Origin: Pyropia yezoensis
Taxonomy: Eukaryota > Rhodophyta > Bangiophyceae > Bangiales > Bangiaceae
Direction of reading: 5' to 3'
Length of the DNA stretch: 64,000 bases
NCBI GenBank assembly: GCA_009829735.1
Contig: CM020619.1
Span: forward strand, 22,593,554 to 22,657,553
Positions 1 through 8,856 of this stretch are shown piece by piece. Numbering within the stretch: position 1 is the stretch's first letter; every line of letters starts with the position of its first letter. The position numbers and the translations under genes were made by a program. The notes below the pieces were generated by a model. It was not told the DNA's origin and searched no databases. It worked only from the letters and a program-made list of their open reading frames with translations.

Positions 1-716
1 GCCATCTTCCGGGTGTAACCTTGGTCTTGGTTCTCCAGCCGGTAGTTACCCCAATACGTGACCTTGTTCAGGGTGGCATCTCCCACTTGATGGGCAGGGA
101 AGTCAAACTCGACTAGCCTGCGCCGGGTGGGACCGGGAGATGCATCCCAATCATATCCCCCCTCAGAGCTGAAGGAACTGGTCTCGCTGGTGCTAGAGCG
201 ACGGCGATGACGCCGACGCCTTCGGCTGCTCCGGTTACCGGTCTTGGAGCTCCCCGCCCCATAGGATGCAAGGGGAGGAAAAGCTTGGCCGGTCCCAGGA
301 GTCGAGGTCTCAGGGAGACCCGTAGAGCCAGTCACAACGGTGCCTCTGGCATCGCTAGTGCCCACAGGAAGAGGTGTATACACCCAGCTGCCATGTGTGG
401 GTCCAGGAGTAAACACACCAGGGGCTATCCCTGGAGGTTGAGGAGTAGAACCGACAGGAGGGAGACGTCTGCTGCGAGCGGACTCAAACGCCGTTGATCC
501 CGGGGTGGCTCCCACAGGAGGAACAGCCGGAGGAACGGGAGCAGGTGGTGCTTGGCCGCCTGTGGACTCCAGTCCGCTACCGGATGTCACACCCAGGTCT
601 GCTTCACCCGTAGGGAGAACGCCGGGTTGGGTACCGTCCCCCGCGGTGACCAGGGATGCATCAAGGGACGCGGGGTCTACCCCTTCGGGCACCGTCGTGC
701 CAGGGAGGGTAGCCAT
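1..716 (-). CDS. Ty3/gypsy gag, N-terminal part (element 1), runs off the left edge
   Basis: An open frame on the minus strand starts at ATG 714-716 and continues without a stop to base 1, so at least 238 residues are coded and the rest lies outside the window. The start is MATLPGTTVPEGV. The middle is rich in Pro, Gly, Thr and Ser, and it is followed by an Arg/Ser block (SSRRRRHRRRSSTSETSS) and a more globular segment. It sits about 190 bp downstream of a primer-binding site and LTR, the normal place for gag. It resembles the low-complexity gag start of the element at 8853-10799 in style and position. No zinc knuckle is visible because the C-terminus is missing. The role as gag is inferred from position; there is no catalytic motif. 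Confidence 0.6.
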   Translation of the reverse strand, partial: MATLPGTTVPEGVDPASLDASLVTAGDGTQPGVLPTGEADLGVTSGSGLESTGGQAPPAPVPPAVPPVGATPGSTAFESARSRRLPPVGSTPQPPGIAPGVFTPGPTHGSWVYTPLPVGTSDARGTVVTGSTGLPETSTPGTGQAFPPLASYGAGSSKTGNRSSRRRRRHRRRSSTSETSSFSSEGGYDWDASPGPTRRRLVEFDFPAHQVGDATLNKVTYWGNYRLENQDQGYTRKM

Positions 717-908
717 GTTGGTCTCTTGACAGCCACAGTCCAGTTGCCTGCGTGTCCAAAGATCGCCAGACCACAAGAGAGGGGTTAGAGAGCCAGGAAT
801 GGGATTCCCGTGAACGGGTGCAAATAATTCCCAAACCACAGAAAAAGACAGAACAGGAACAACCCAACCGCTGCTCCCAAATGTCTCTTCTCAAACACTC
901 CAATCGAT

Positions 909-925
909 CCCCTGCTGCTCCACCA
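909..925 (-). promoter_or_regulatory. Primer-binding site of element 1
   Basis: On the minus strand this reads TGGTGGAGCAGCAGGGG, starting with the TGG expected of a tRNA 3'-CCA complement. It lies four bases inside the end of the LTR at 930-1502. The same 17 bases occur at 2632-2648 and 10900-10916. The primer tRNA was not identified. Confidence 0.75.
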
Positions 926-929
926 AATA

Positions 930-1502
930 TGTGGTATTAAACTCGATCCTCTCAGACACGTGTCAATATCCCTCGGGGGAAAGGGACAGGTAACACAGAA
1001 AGGGGAACTACGAGAATGGTATGCCTGTTGCCTCACGTGCCTGCTCGCAGAGCAAACAGATACGCACGGTAGTGCACACGGGGAAGAGGAAAGCAAACGC
1101 GCAGTTGTCTTTTTCCTGAGGGCGCGGGCCAAGGGCGCCTCGCTGTCCCTCTTAACGTGCATCTGGGGGAGCCTCGGCACGTTGGCCAGGTAGCCCCCCC
1201 CCATAACCCCGAGTGGCCCCGACCCGAGTCTAACCTCGTCAGGTCGGGGGCCACTATCACTACTAATTCTATTCCCACTCACTAATCTCACACTCGAATT
1301 CTCTCAAATCAAGTCCCTCACAAGTATGCAAAAACCCATCAGCAATCCCTCTCTCACGTGTGGATAGCGTAGTCCACCGCATCCCAGTGCCGGGCACGGG
1401 CCACGGCCGCCAACCATCACCACACGGCGGGCATGTTCTGGCACCTGGTGCCCTCTGGTTGTAGTCCCGGGTCGGCGCCAAGTCGGGGCCAGGGATGCTA
1501 CA
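930..1502 (-). repeat. 5' LTR of element 1
   Basis: The 573-bp segment lies between a primer-binding site and interrupted older gag sequence. On the minus strand it begins TGTAGCATC and ends ATACCACA, the TG...CA form of an LTR with an imperfect terminal inverted repeat. The matching 3' LTR must lie left of the window. The LTR cuts into the decayed gag of element 2 at 1503, so element 1 is the younger insertion. Confidence 0.6.
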
Positions 1503-2424
1503 GAACTCCCTTCATAAGGGTCTGCATAGAGCGGATCGCCCGATGCGACGTATTACGCATCGATTCCGATACGGTGGTAGAGCGGTCCTCCAAACGATAA
1601 CGTTCCGGAGTAAAAACCGACCGGAAGACCTCGTTGACGATCTCCGTGTCAGCGTCCTAGATATCCAGTCGCTTAGCCAGTTGATGAGCAAGCTCATCGG
1701 ACTCCATCCGCTTCAGTAGGCTCGCAGTTACCTGCGCGGTCATAGCTTCCACCACTGACGGTGGTACTTCAGGCGTCGGCACCTCGGGAACCCGAGCTGC
1801 CTGGCCTCCTTCGTCGTGGGGATACTGTGAGAGGGTACCCCCTCCGCCAATAACCGACTCTCCACCGGCGTAAGTATCCGCCGGGTCGTGTCCGCGGAGT
1901 CCGCTTCGGGTGCTCCGAGCGTATCACTCCGTGTGACTCCGTTCCAACTCTGCCGACAAGTCGGATCCATACCCCATTGTGTCCGGGGGTTGTCCAGGAG
2001 TAGTAAAACCAGGGTTGACCCTGGTGGACTCCGAAAGTAGTCCGGCCGGTTCAAACCGTACCGGTGTGGGAGGAACACGACGGGGTCCCGTCGTGTGGCG
2101 TGTTGACATCAACACTGCCATTGCGTCCTCCGTCCACTCTTGACGAGCGTCGAGTCCGGAAAATCGGGCCTCGATGCGGGCCAATGATGCCATCAGGGAA
2201 TCCCCTGGTGAAGGAGGCGGCGGAGTGAGGTCGGTCGATGACAGTTGAGGCGGGCCCCCGCCTCCTGCCGTCCGAGCCGTGCCAAACGTCGATCCGGCAC
2301 CGGAAAGCATTGGCGTCTCAATGTTGTCGATCGGGTTCCCGATCCCGGCTCCCGTAGTCACCTCCGGAGTCGGCGTCGACGCCGATTCGTCATCTTGAAC
2401 GTTCCCCGTCTCTTGGGTAGACAT
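1503..2424 (-). pseudogene. Decayed gag of element 2, interrupted by element 1
   Basis: The coding trace starts at ATG 2422-2424 (MSTQETGNVQDDES) and stays open to a TGA at 1924-1926. Related sequence continues in another frame (SDTLGAPEADSADTTRR, near 1860-1930), then in a third (MTAQVTASLLKRMESDEL, ending in a stop near 1660), and is cut at 1502 by the LTR of element 1. The first frameshift coincides with a tandem 10-bp near-duplication (CGGAGTCACA/CGGAGTGATA) around 1925-1945. The fragment resembles the element-3 gag in composition and in its Pro/Thr-rich start. It is a dead copy: at least two frameshifts and a nonsense codon. Confidence 0.6.
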
Positions 2425-2631
2425 AGTCACAATCAGTCAACCGACGTAACAATCACCACGAATAAAAGAGCGAGGGGGTAGATTGGGGAGAGTAACAGTA
2501 GATCACAGTCAAAGGTAAAAACTCAACACAATCGATCAGGTCGCAACACCACGAGTACAACAAAAGAACCGGATCCCTATCCGTGTGCCAGGGCCGAAGA
2601 CGGCGTCACCACAAGGGTGACGGAAACCCGT

Positions 2632-2648
2632 CCCCTGCTGCTCCACCA
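2632..2648 (-). promoter_or_regulatory. Primer-binding site of element 2
   Basis: Identical over 17 bases to the sites at 909-925 and 10900-10916. It lies one base from the LTR that begins at 2650 and about 210 bp upstream of the gag start at 2424. Confidence 0.75.
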
Positions 2649-2649
2649 A

Positions 2650-3014
2650 TGTAGCACAATAGGAATCCGTCGCACGTCCACTCTCAGGGAGCACTCACCA
2701 AGGGGGATCGGCACCAACGACACCGGAAGGCCAAGGTGGCTGTCCTTGGAGCACAAGCCACGGGACCAAGATGGGAGCCCAAATGGGAGGGGTTTGTTGT
2801 TCTACCTTGGCCGGCGGTGGATTCGCCGCCGGCCCCCACGTTATAAACCCTCGGAGACACTACTAACTACCCTCCACCCCAAGATGCAAGTCCCTCTGGT
2901 CATACGTAACTTATAGATACCGTGACCAGTACGAACTATCAAATTGAAAGTTAAGGGTTAGAAGTAGCCCCCCCCTAATATTAGGGTTACAACACGGCCA
3001 ACCATATTGCTACA
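2650..3014 (-). repeat. 5' LTR of element 2
   Basis: The 365-bp segment is bounded by a perfect 7-bp terminal inverted repeat, TGTAGCA at one end and TGCTACA at the other. It adjoins a primer-binding site. Its sequence differs from the LTRs of elements 1 and 3, so it belongs to a separate family. The partner 3' LTR is not in the window. The most economical reading is that element 2 inserted into the 3' region of element 3 and was itself hit by element 1. Confidence 0.65.
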
Positions 3015-3089
3015 CGGTGGTTTTACCCCGCTTGGCCTCTCTATGGGGAGGGGTTGACTGTTCTTCGCTGTGGCCGACTTGGCGCAGCG

Positions 3090-4760
3090 ATGGGTCGGGT
3101 ATGGGACCGCCTACGGGAGAAGTATCCCCGTAGGGTCGGGTTCCCTGCCGGCTTCAGGACGGACCAGTTTGCCTTCCTGGACGATGAGGAGGTTGAGGAC
3201 GTTCAGCGTGCCAAGCCCATGGTGGACCGCGGGGGAACTATCCCGGGTCCCGGCGACTTGCCGACCTTTACTTGGGACGCGGTGGCAACTCGCCCCCCGT
3301 ACCTCCACGAGGCCGATCCGCACACTCATCACTTTGATGTGCGGATGGAGAAGGACTTCCGACGAGGTCCCTACTTGGTGACCTCGGCTCAACTTGAGTT
3401 TCCTCAACAATCTGCTGCCAGTAAGGAGCAGTACTATCCGAAGAAGCCCGAGTGGTGGCCTCAAGTTGAGGTCCCCTACGGGTTCCCGGCGTTGCTGCCA
3501 CGGTTGCTTGACCACTTCGGCTCCGTCATGTTGACGGCTGGCCCTGATCCCCTGGTGTGGGCCATGTTGGCCACCCAGTGGCTCGTCGAGGTCATGTCGA
3601 CCTGGGTGTCTTGTGTTCAGCGGCGGGGGATGCTCTGGCATCTCCCCCTCCGGCTCATCCAAGGTTTGGAACAGCTCACCCCTCAGCTAGTTGCTGAGGG
3701 GTGCTCATCAGGACAACTCACTCTACTTGAGGAGATGCTCCGCCTCCACAAGTTCATCGAGTGGGAGAGCATTGAGCACAAGTTGCGCCGCCCCACTCGT
3801 GGGCCCAAGGACGATGGCGCACTTCGCCAGTTCGTGTGGGTCGCTCGTGAACTTCACGACGGCCGTGTGGTCCTACGAGAAGGGTTGGGCATCGGGGACT
3901 ACCCGTATGCCCCGGGGGTGGATCGCCACACTGCGCCACCCCCGGACAAGCCCATAGTTATGGCCGTGCCGTCCTATGATAACCACATGACTCAACCCAC
4001 TGCGGGGGCCCCAAGTCGGGGTCGCAGTTACACCCGGGTTCCGCCACCTCGGCGTGCCCCTCCGCTTCCTCCTGTTCCTTTCCAGCCTCACGGGAACATC
4101 CCGATCAGCGTGGCCGTGGAGTCATCCACCCCGGTGTCCCCCAACTTGGGGGCCACCCTCCTGACGGTATACCCCAAGTTGGTGTTACCGCCCACGCCTC
4201 TAACCTCAGAGATGATGATCACCACGTTGGTGCGCACCATTTCCTGGTTGGCCGCGTCGACCGCAACCCTCCAAAGTTCCGAGACTCCTCAACTTGAGGA
4301 GCGCGTTCGTACTGCAGTGGCGACCGCGAGTTGCGAGTCGGTGGCGGAGTTTATGACAGCCGAGTTGGCTCGCATTGGGGCTATTATGCCCCAGCCAGCC
4401 CCACTTGGGCGTGGCAAACGTCGCGCGAGCCGGGCATACTCGCCTCCTCGCCGTCGTCGCCGACACTCGCGGCGCTCTCCCTCCGTGTCGGAAGACGAGT
4501 TGTCCTACTCCGTCTCGGAGTCCTCTACCCCGTCGGAGACGGAGTCTGTCCAGCGTCTGCGTCGCAAACTTGCGCGCAAGACTAGGCAGAAGAGTAGCCA
4601 CGGTCGGCGCCACTTGCGCGACCGTGAAGGGCGCGACGGTTCCGACTTGGAGCCGCCGCCCCTTCCAACGAGTGGTGACCGTTATCTGCGTGGGTCTCGC
4701 CGCTCGCCTCCACGTGAGGGCGAGGGCCGTGGAGTGGGAGAGTCTAGCATGCGTGCCTAG
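3090..4760 (+). CDS. Antisense SR-rich ORF in the 3' region of the Ty3 element
   Basis: A 556-aa open frame starts at ATG 3090 and ends at TAG 4760, on the strand opposite gag and pol. It lies between the integrase stop (4872) and the LTR of element 2. The first ~290 residues look globular, with Trp-rich segments such as KKPEWWPQVEVPYGF and a hydrophobic stretch (PLVWAMLATQWLVEVMSTW). The middle is Pro-rich. From about residue 440 it becomes an Arg/Ser domain (SPPRRRRRHSRRSPS) followed by acidic Ser/Glu and a basic tail. I recognise no catalytic motif, zinc knuckle or membrane anchor. An open frame of this length in an element whose integrase is already broken suggests recent constraint. Some plant Ty3 elements (Grande, Retand, RIRE2 types) are known to carry antisense ORFs in this place; homology to them is not shown. 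Confidence 0.6.
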   Translation: MGRVWDRLREKYPRRVGFPAGFRTDQFAFLDDEEVEDVQRAKPMVDRGGTIPGPGDLPTFTWDAVATRPPYLHEADPHTHHFDVRMEKDFRRGPYLVTSAQLEFPQQSAASKEQYYPKKPEWWPQVEVPYGFPALLPRLLDHFGSVMLTAGPDPLVWAMLATQWLVEVMSTWVSCVQRRGMLWHLPLRLIQGLEQLTPQLVAEGCSSGQLTLLEEMLRLHKFIEWESIEHKLRRPTRGPKDDGALRQFVWVARELHDGRVVLREGLGIGDYPYAPGVDRHTAPPPDKPIVMAVPSYDNHMTQPTAGAPSRGRSYTRVPPPRRAPPLPPVPFQPHGNIPISVAVESSTPVSPNLGATLLTVYPKLVLPPTPLTSEMMITTLVRTISWLAASTATLQSSETPQLEERVRTAVATASCESVAEFMTAELARIGAIMPQPAPLGRGKRRASRAYSPPRRRRRHSRRSPSVSEDELSYSVSESSTPSETESVQRLRRKLARKTRQKSSHGRRHLRDREGRDGSDLEPPPLPTSGDRYLRGSRRSPPREGEGRGVGESSMRA

Positions 4761-4871
4761 TTGGCAGCTGCCTTTGTTGTGTGAGTGTGAGGGTTAGGGC
4801 TGTAGTTAAAAGCCACTCGGCGTACCACTTCGACTTGAAGCACTCTCTTGGCACTGTTGCTCGGCCTTCCC

Positions 4872-6092
4872 TCACGTTGAGGGAGGGCTGTTAGGGTCTA
4901 TCTCATTCCGGGCACAGTACGCCCGGACCTTCTCAGCGGGAAGGTCCTCCACATACTCCCACGTATCATCCTTGGCTTTGTAGCCAAACCAACGCACCCT
5001 CAACATGAGGCGGTCAGTATCCTCATCCCATCCGTGGTCGATGAACTTATCGAACACGTACTCCTGCGGGCCCTGTTTGGCCGCAGGCAGTGAGGGGAGG
5101 CGCCACGCTTCCAAAGCACGCGCCCAAGCTGGGTCGCCTGCAGGCGGTGGTGCAACTTTGACCACGTCCTGTCCGTTCACTGTGCGGACCCCATCGTCAC
5201 TTTCGATGGTGAAGCGCCGCCCATCAGTACGAAGGACCTGGTACGGCCCCTTCGTCTGGAATACCAACTTACCCCCAGTTGGGGTGTGTGAGTGAACCAG
5301 CACCCAGTCACCCTGTTCGGGGACATACTTAGCGTTGCGCACCTTTTTGTCAAAGGTACGCTTGTAGCGCTTTTGTGCTTTGTCCATCTCAGCCCTGACT
5401 TTAGGGATGAGGTGCTCCAGCCTAGCAGCGAACTCCGCCTTACTCTCAGTAGGAGTAGGCGTACTGCCCCTACCCTCCCCAGTTGGGAGCGTCCGCCGCA
5501 CGGCAATAGACCGCACACGACGGGGGGTCACAAAAGCGAGGGGTACTTCCCCTGTAGATGAGTGAACCTGCGAATTGTAGGCAGTAGTAAGGATAGAAAT
5601 TTATTGGTCCCGCGTCTTCACGTGCTCACTCACATAGTGGCGCAGCTGCCTAACAATAGTTTTGTTGAAGCGCTCCACCTGCCCATTAGTTTGTGGGTGG
5701 TAGGGGGTGGCATAGTTTGCCTTAACCCCCAACATATCCAGCACTCCCTGAAACAGTACAGACGCAAATTGCGGTCCATTGTCCGATAGTGTACTATCTG
5801 GGATGCCATACGCGGCAACCCAGTGATCTAGGAAGGCTGACACGACCGACATGGCCGTGATCTCTGCCAGTGGGATCGCTCGCGTAAGTTTCGTGAAGCT
5901 GTCACAGATGACCAGGAGGTACTGGTTGCCCTCCTCGGTCACTGGCAGTGGCCCAAGGATGTCCATCGCCAACGCGGCGAAGGGCTCCTTGGCCGGGAAC
6001 AATAGCATAGCCGTACTAGGCCGCCGTTCCATCAGACGGTTCTGTGCACAACTTGTGCAGACAGCCACCCAACTGTAGATGTCCACCACCAT
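4872..6092 (-). pseudogene. int: Ty3 integrase with C-terminal chromodomain, broken
   Basis: This frame continues pol after a one-base frameshift near 6090. It opens with the second half of the HHCC zinc finger (AVCTSCAQNR), then the core with the three acids in LAMDILGPL, LSDNGPQF and QTNGQVERFNKT. A TAA at 5601-5603 stands where gypsy integrases normally have Trp, just before ISILTTAYNSQVHSSTGE. The same frame runs on to 4872. The C-terminus carries a chromodomain (FDKFIDHGWDEDTDRLMLRV followed by RWFGYKAKDDTWEYVEDL), which places the element among the chromoviruses. Chromodomains steer integration to marked chromatin. With one frameshift and one nonsense codon this copy cannot make integrase. 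Confidence 0.85.
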
Positions 6093-8856
6093 TGGACGGC
6101 CAGTAGTATCTGGTCCTCAGGGTCTGGTACAGTTTACTAGACCCCAGGTGTCCACCCGTGGGAGCATTGTGCTCCCTCTCAAGGATACTGTCCTTGAGGG
6201 ATGCGGGGACGACAAGTTGTTCGGTCCCCTGGAATACCCCCCTCCTCATGAGGAGGCCATCGTCTCCCAGAAAGAAACGCGTCTCCACCACTGTATCCAG
6301 TATATCCCTCTGTGACTTGCAGAAGGGATCCTCGGCCTGGGCCTTCACCACCTCGTCCAGGGACAGGGGCAAGTACTTCTTGTTCCCTGGCGCCTCGGGG
6401 TTCAACGCCTGACCCGAGCGCGTGACTACCCCCATGATGGGGACATCCTCATCCACTGGGTTAGTGTCCATCCCCTCAGTAGGTACCCGAGAGAGGCCGT
6501 CGGCAGGGGCATGTTGCCTGCCAGGTCGGTACTCAATATCAAAGTTGAAGGGTACCAGTCGCACCCTCCACCGATTGAGACGAGTGTTCGTACAGTCCGT
6601 CTTAAAGATGAACTGCAACGCGCGGTGGTCACAGCGGATGAGGAACTTCTCACCCTCCAGGTAGTGACGAAGTGACGTCACCGCCCACACCACTGCGAGT
6701 CCTTCCAACTCGGTGACTCCGTAGTTCTTCTCGGCCGAGTTCAGCCCCTTACTGAAGTATCCCACCGGCAAGTACTCCTTGTCCGGCTGCTGCTGAAGCA
6801 ACACACAACCAAGTTGGTCGTAGCTAGCGTCCACATCCAGGATGTAGTGGCCTCCCAACCTGGGAATTGCCAAGATGGGGGGCTTCAGCAGAAGGTCCCG
6901 AAGAGTCTCAAAGGATTCCTGCTCCACCCGACTTGGGGGAGGCAGGTTCTTCGGTAGCGTTGAGCTCACTAGCTCATTCAACGGCTTCGCCACCTTGGCG
7001 AAGCCCTTGGTGAAACGTCGGTACACGTTACACATCCCGAGGAGGCTCCTCATCTGGGTCTGGGTCCGGGGGTACTGAGCCTTACGGATGGCCCTCAAGT
7101 TTTTCTCGTTGACACTGAGACGCCCCGGACGGACATCATGTCCCAAGTATTCCACCTCTTGAGTAAAGAGGTGGCACTGACTCGCCTTCAGTGACACACC
7201 GGCGTCAGCAAGTAGCTTGAACACCTGCCCAAGATGGCCAATGTGTTCCTCCGGACTTCGGGAGAACACAATAATATCGTCTAGGTACGCAAGACAGATC
7301 TGCCACCGTACTCCGGCCAGAATTATGTCCATAGCGCGCTGGAAAGTTGCCGGCGCGTTACACAGACCAAACGGTAGACGCTTGCACTGGTAGGTACCAC
7401 AGTGACAGGTAAAGGTAGTTTTATGCCTGTCCTCCGGGGCAATGGGAATTTGCCAGTACCCCGCGTTACAGTCCAGGGTAGAGAACACGTTTGCCTCCCC
7501 CAGAGAGTCCAGACAGTCATCCATCCTAGGTAGGGGATAACTGTCCTTCACCGTGCTCTCGTTGAGCTTACGGTAGTCAATACAAAACCGGGGGGTCCCA
7601 TCAACTTTGGGGACGATAACCACCGGACTCGCCCACTCGGCGTTGCTGGCCTCGATCACGTCGAGAACCTCCATGCGAGCAACTTGCTCCTTAACGAGGG
7701 CCCTTGAACGGGGTCCTCCCCTATACGGTTGTTGGCGTATAGGGGGTGCACCGGGCTTCAACTCGATCCGGTGTTGGGTAGCTCTCATGAGTCCCAATTG
7801 ACCATCCCACAACTTGTGATATTGGTCCAAGAGGCGTTCAACTTGAACCCTCAACCTGGGGGGGACACCCTCCATGTTCAAATGGGGTCGAGGAGAGGCG
7901 GCCGACTTGGCTTGATGCTTCTCCTTTCCGGACTTCGGGTCGCTACTTGCACCCGCGTTGAGGGTGACCGCTACTACCGGTCCCTCGTGTTGGTCGATAT
8001 AGCCGAACTTGGCTCCCGACTTGAAGTACTGGGGCGACGAGCTCAGGTTCATCACCTGTATCCTCCACGGGACTCCGGCTTTGGAGTCCATCGTGCCAAG
8101 GGCAACATGCACTTGGTGCTTGCGAGCAAGACGGGGGTAAGGGTGCACCAACCCGTTCCCCGAAAAATCAGTTACAACGTCAACGTGCGCCACCGAGTTG
8201 GGGGCCAACGTGACTTTACGGGCTAAACGCAGGGTAGCAGTAAACCCTTCCCTCACAGAGCAAACAGGCTTCGACTGTGAGACTGTCACAGGAGCCACAG
8301 ACTTTCCCTTACCAAGGATGGGGATAGTCTCCCCATTCATCAACTTGACCCAGTACTCAGGGCCACAAATCAAAGGCACTTGTGTAACAACATAAGGGGT
8401 ACCCAAAAGCAGGGGTACCCATATATTCTCAACTACACCATAGGTCACGTCGACCTCATGGGTCCCCAACCTAGTTGGTAGGGTCACGGCACCAACGATG
8501 GGAAGTACCCCACCATTGATGTCAATCATATGGTCAGCTTTGGAGCTCCAGCGTTGGAGCTTCACCTCCTTTGGTAATAGCGACTTGCGTATCAAGGAGG
8601 CTCCTGACCCGGTATCAAGTACGATACGGGCACAACAGGCGCGGCCGGGGGCAAGTTGCACCCGTCCAGCCACCTGGAAGTTCTCACCCGTCAGCACCGC
8701 GATGACCCGACGTGGGTTTACGTTCTTGGGGAGTCCTACCCGAGGTGGGCGGACTCCCTTAGGTCGCCGCAGTATCCGGCACGGTTGGTTCGTCCTCCTG
8801 GCCCACTTGGCCGAGGCTGCCGTTGTGAGCTTCGGACGACCAGCCCCAACGGTCAT
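6016..8856 (-). CDS. pol: Ty3/gypsy pol: protease, reverse transcriptase, RNase H
   Basis: The 946-aa frame has the usual Ty3 order. An aspartic protease motif DTGSGASL lies near residue 81. Reverse transcriptase follows with CIDYRKLN, LPFGLCNAPATFQR and the catalytic YLDD near residue 525. RNase H shows DVDASYDQLGCVLL near 673 and ends with DGLSRVP. The integrase zinc-finger start (GGHLGSSKLYQTL) precedes the frameshift at about 6090. The ATG overlaps the gag stop in the tetranucleotide ATGA at 8853-8856, so pol is probably made by termination-reinitiation or -1 recoding. The catalytic parts before the integrase look intact. The element order PR-RT-RH-IN defines Ty3/gypsy. Confidence 0.92.
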   Translation of the reverse strand: MTVGAGRPKLTTAASAKWARRTNQPCRILRRPKGVRPPRVGLPKNVNPRRVIAVLTGENFQVAGRVQLAPGRACCARIVLDTGSGASLIRKSLLPKEVKLQRWSSKADHMIDINGGVLPIVGAVTLPTRLGTHEVDVTYGVVENIWVPLLLGTPYVVTQVPLICGPEYWVKLMNGETIPILGKGKSVAPVTVSQSKPVCSVREGFTATLRLARKVTLAPNSVAHVDVVTDFSGNGLVHPYPRLARKHQVHVALGTMDSKAGVPWRIQVMNLSSSPQYFKSGAKFGYIDQHEGPVVAVTLNAGASSDPKSGKEKHQAKSAASPRPHLNMEGVPPRLRVQVERLLDQYHKLWDGQLGLMRATQHRIELKPGAPPIRQQPYRGGPRSRALVKEQVARMEVLDVIEASNAEWASPVVIVPKVDGTPRFCIDYRKLNESTVKDSYPLPRMDDCLDSLGEANVFSTLDCNAGYWQIPIAPEDRHKTTFTCHCGTYQCKRLPFGLCNAPATFQRAMDIILAGVRWQICLAYLDDIIVFSRSPEEHIGHLGQVFKLLADAGVSLKASQCHLFTQEVEYLGHDVRPGRLSVNEKNLRAIRKAQYPRTQTQMRSLLGMCNVYRRFTKGFAKVAKPLNELVSSTLPKNLPPPSRVEQESFETLRDLLLKPPILAIPRLGGHYILDVDASYDQLGCVLLQQQPDKEYLPVGYFSKGLNSAEKNYGVTELEGLAVVWAVTSLRHYLEGEKFLIRCDHRALQFIFKTDCTNTRLNRWRVRLVPFNFDIEYRPGRQHAPADGLSRVPTEGMDTNPVDEDVPIMGVVTRSGQALNPEAPGNKKYLPLSLDEVVKAQAEDPFCKSQRDILDTVVETRFFLGDDGLLMRRGVFQGTEQLVVPASLKDSILEREHNAPTGGHLGSSKLYQTLRTRYYWPSNGGGHLQLGGCLHKLCTEPSDGTAA

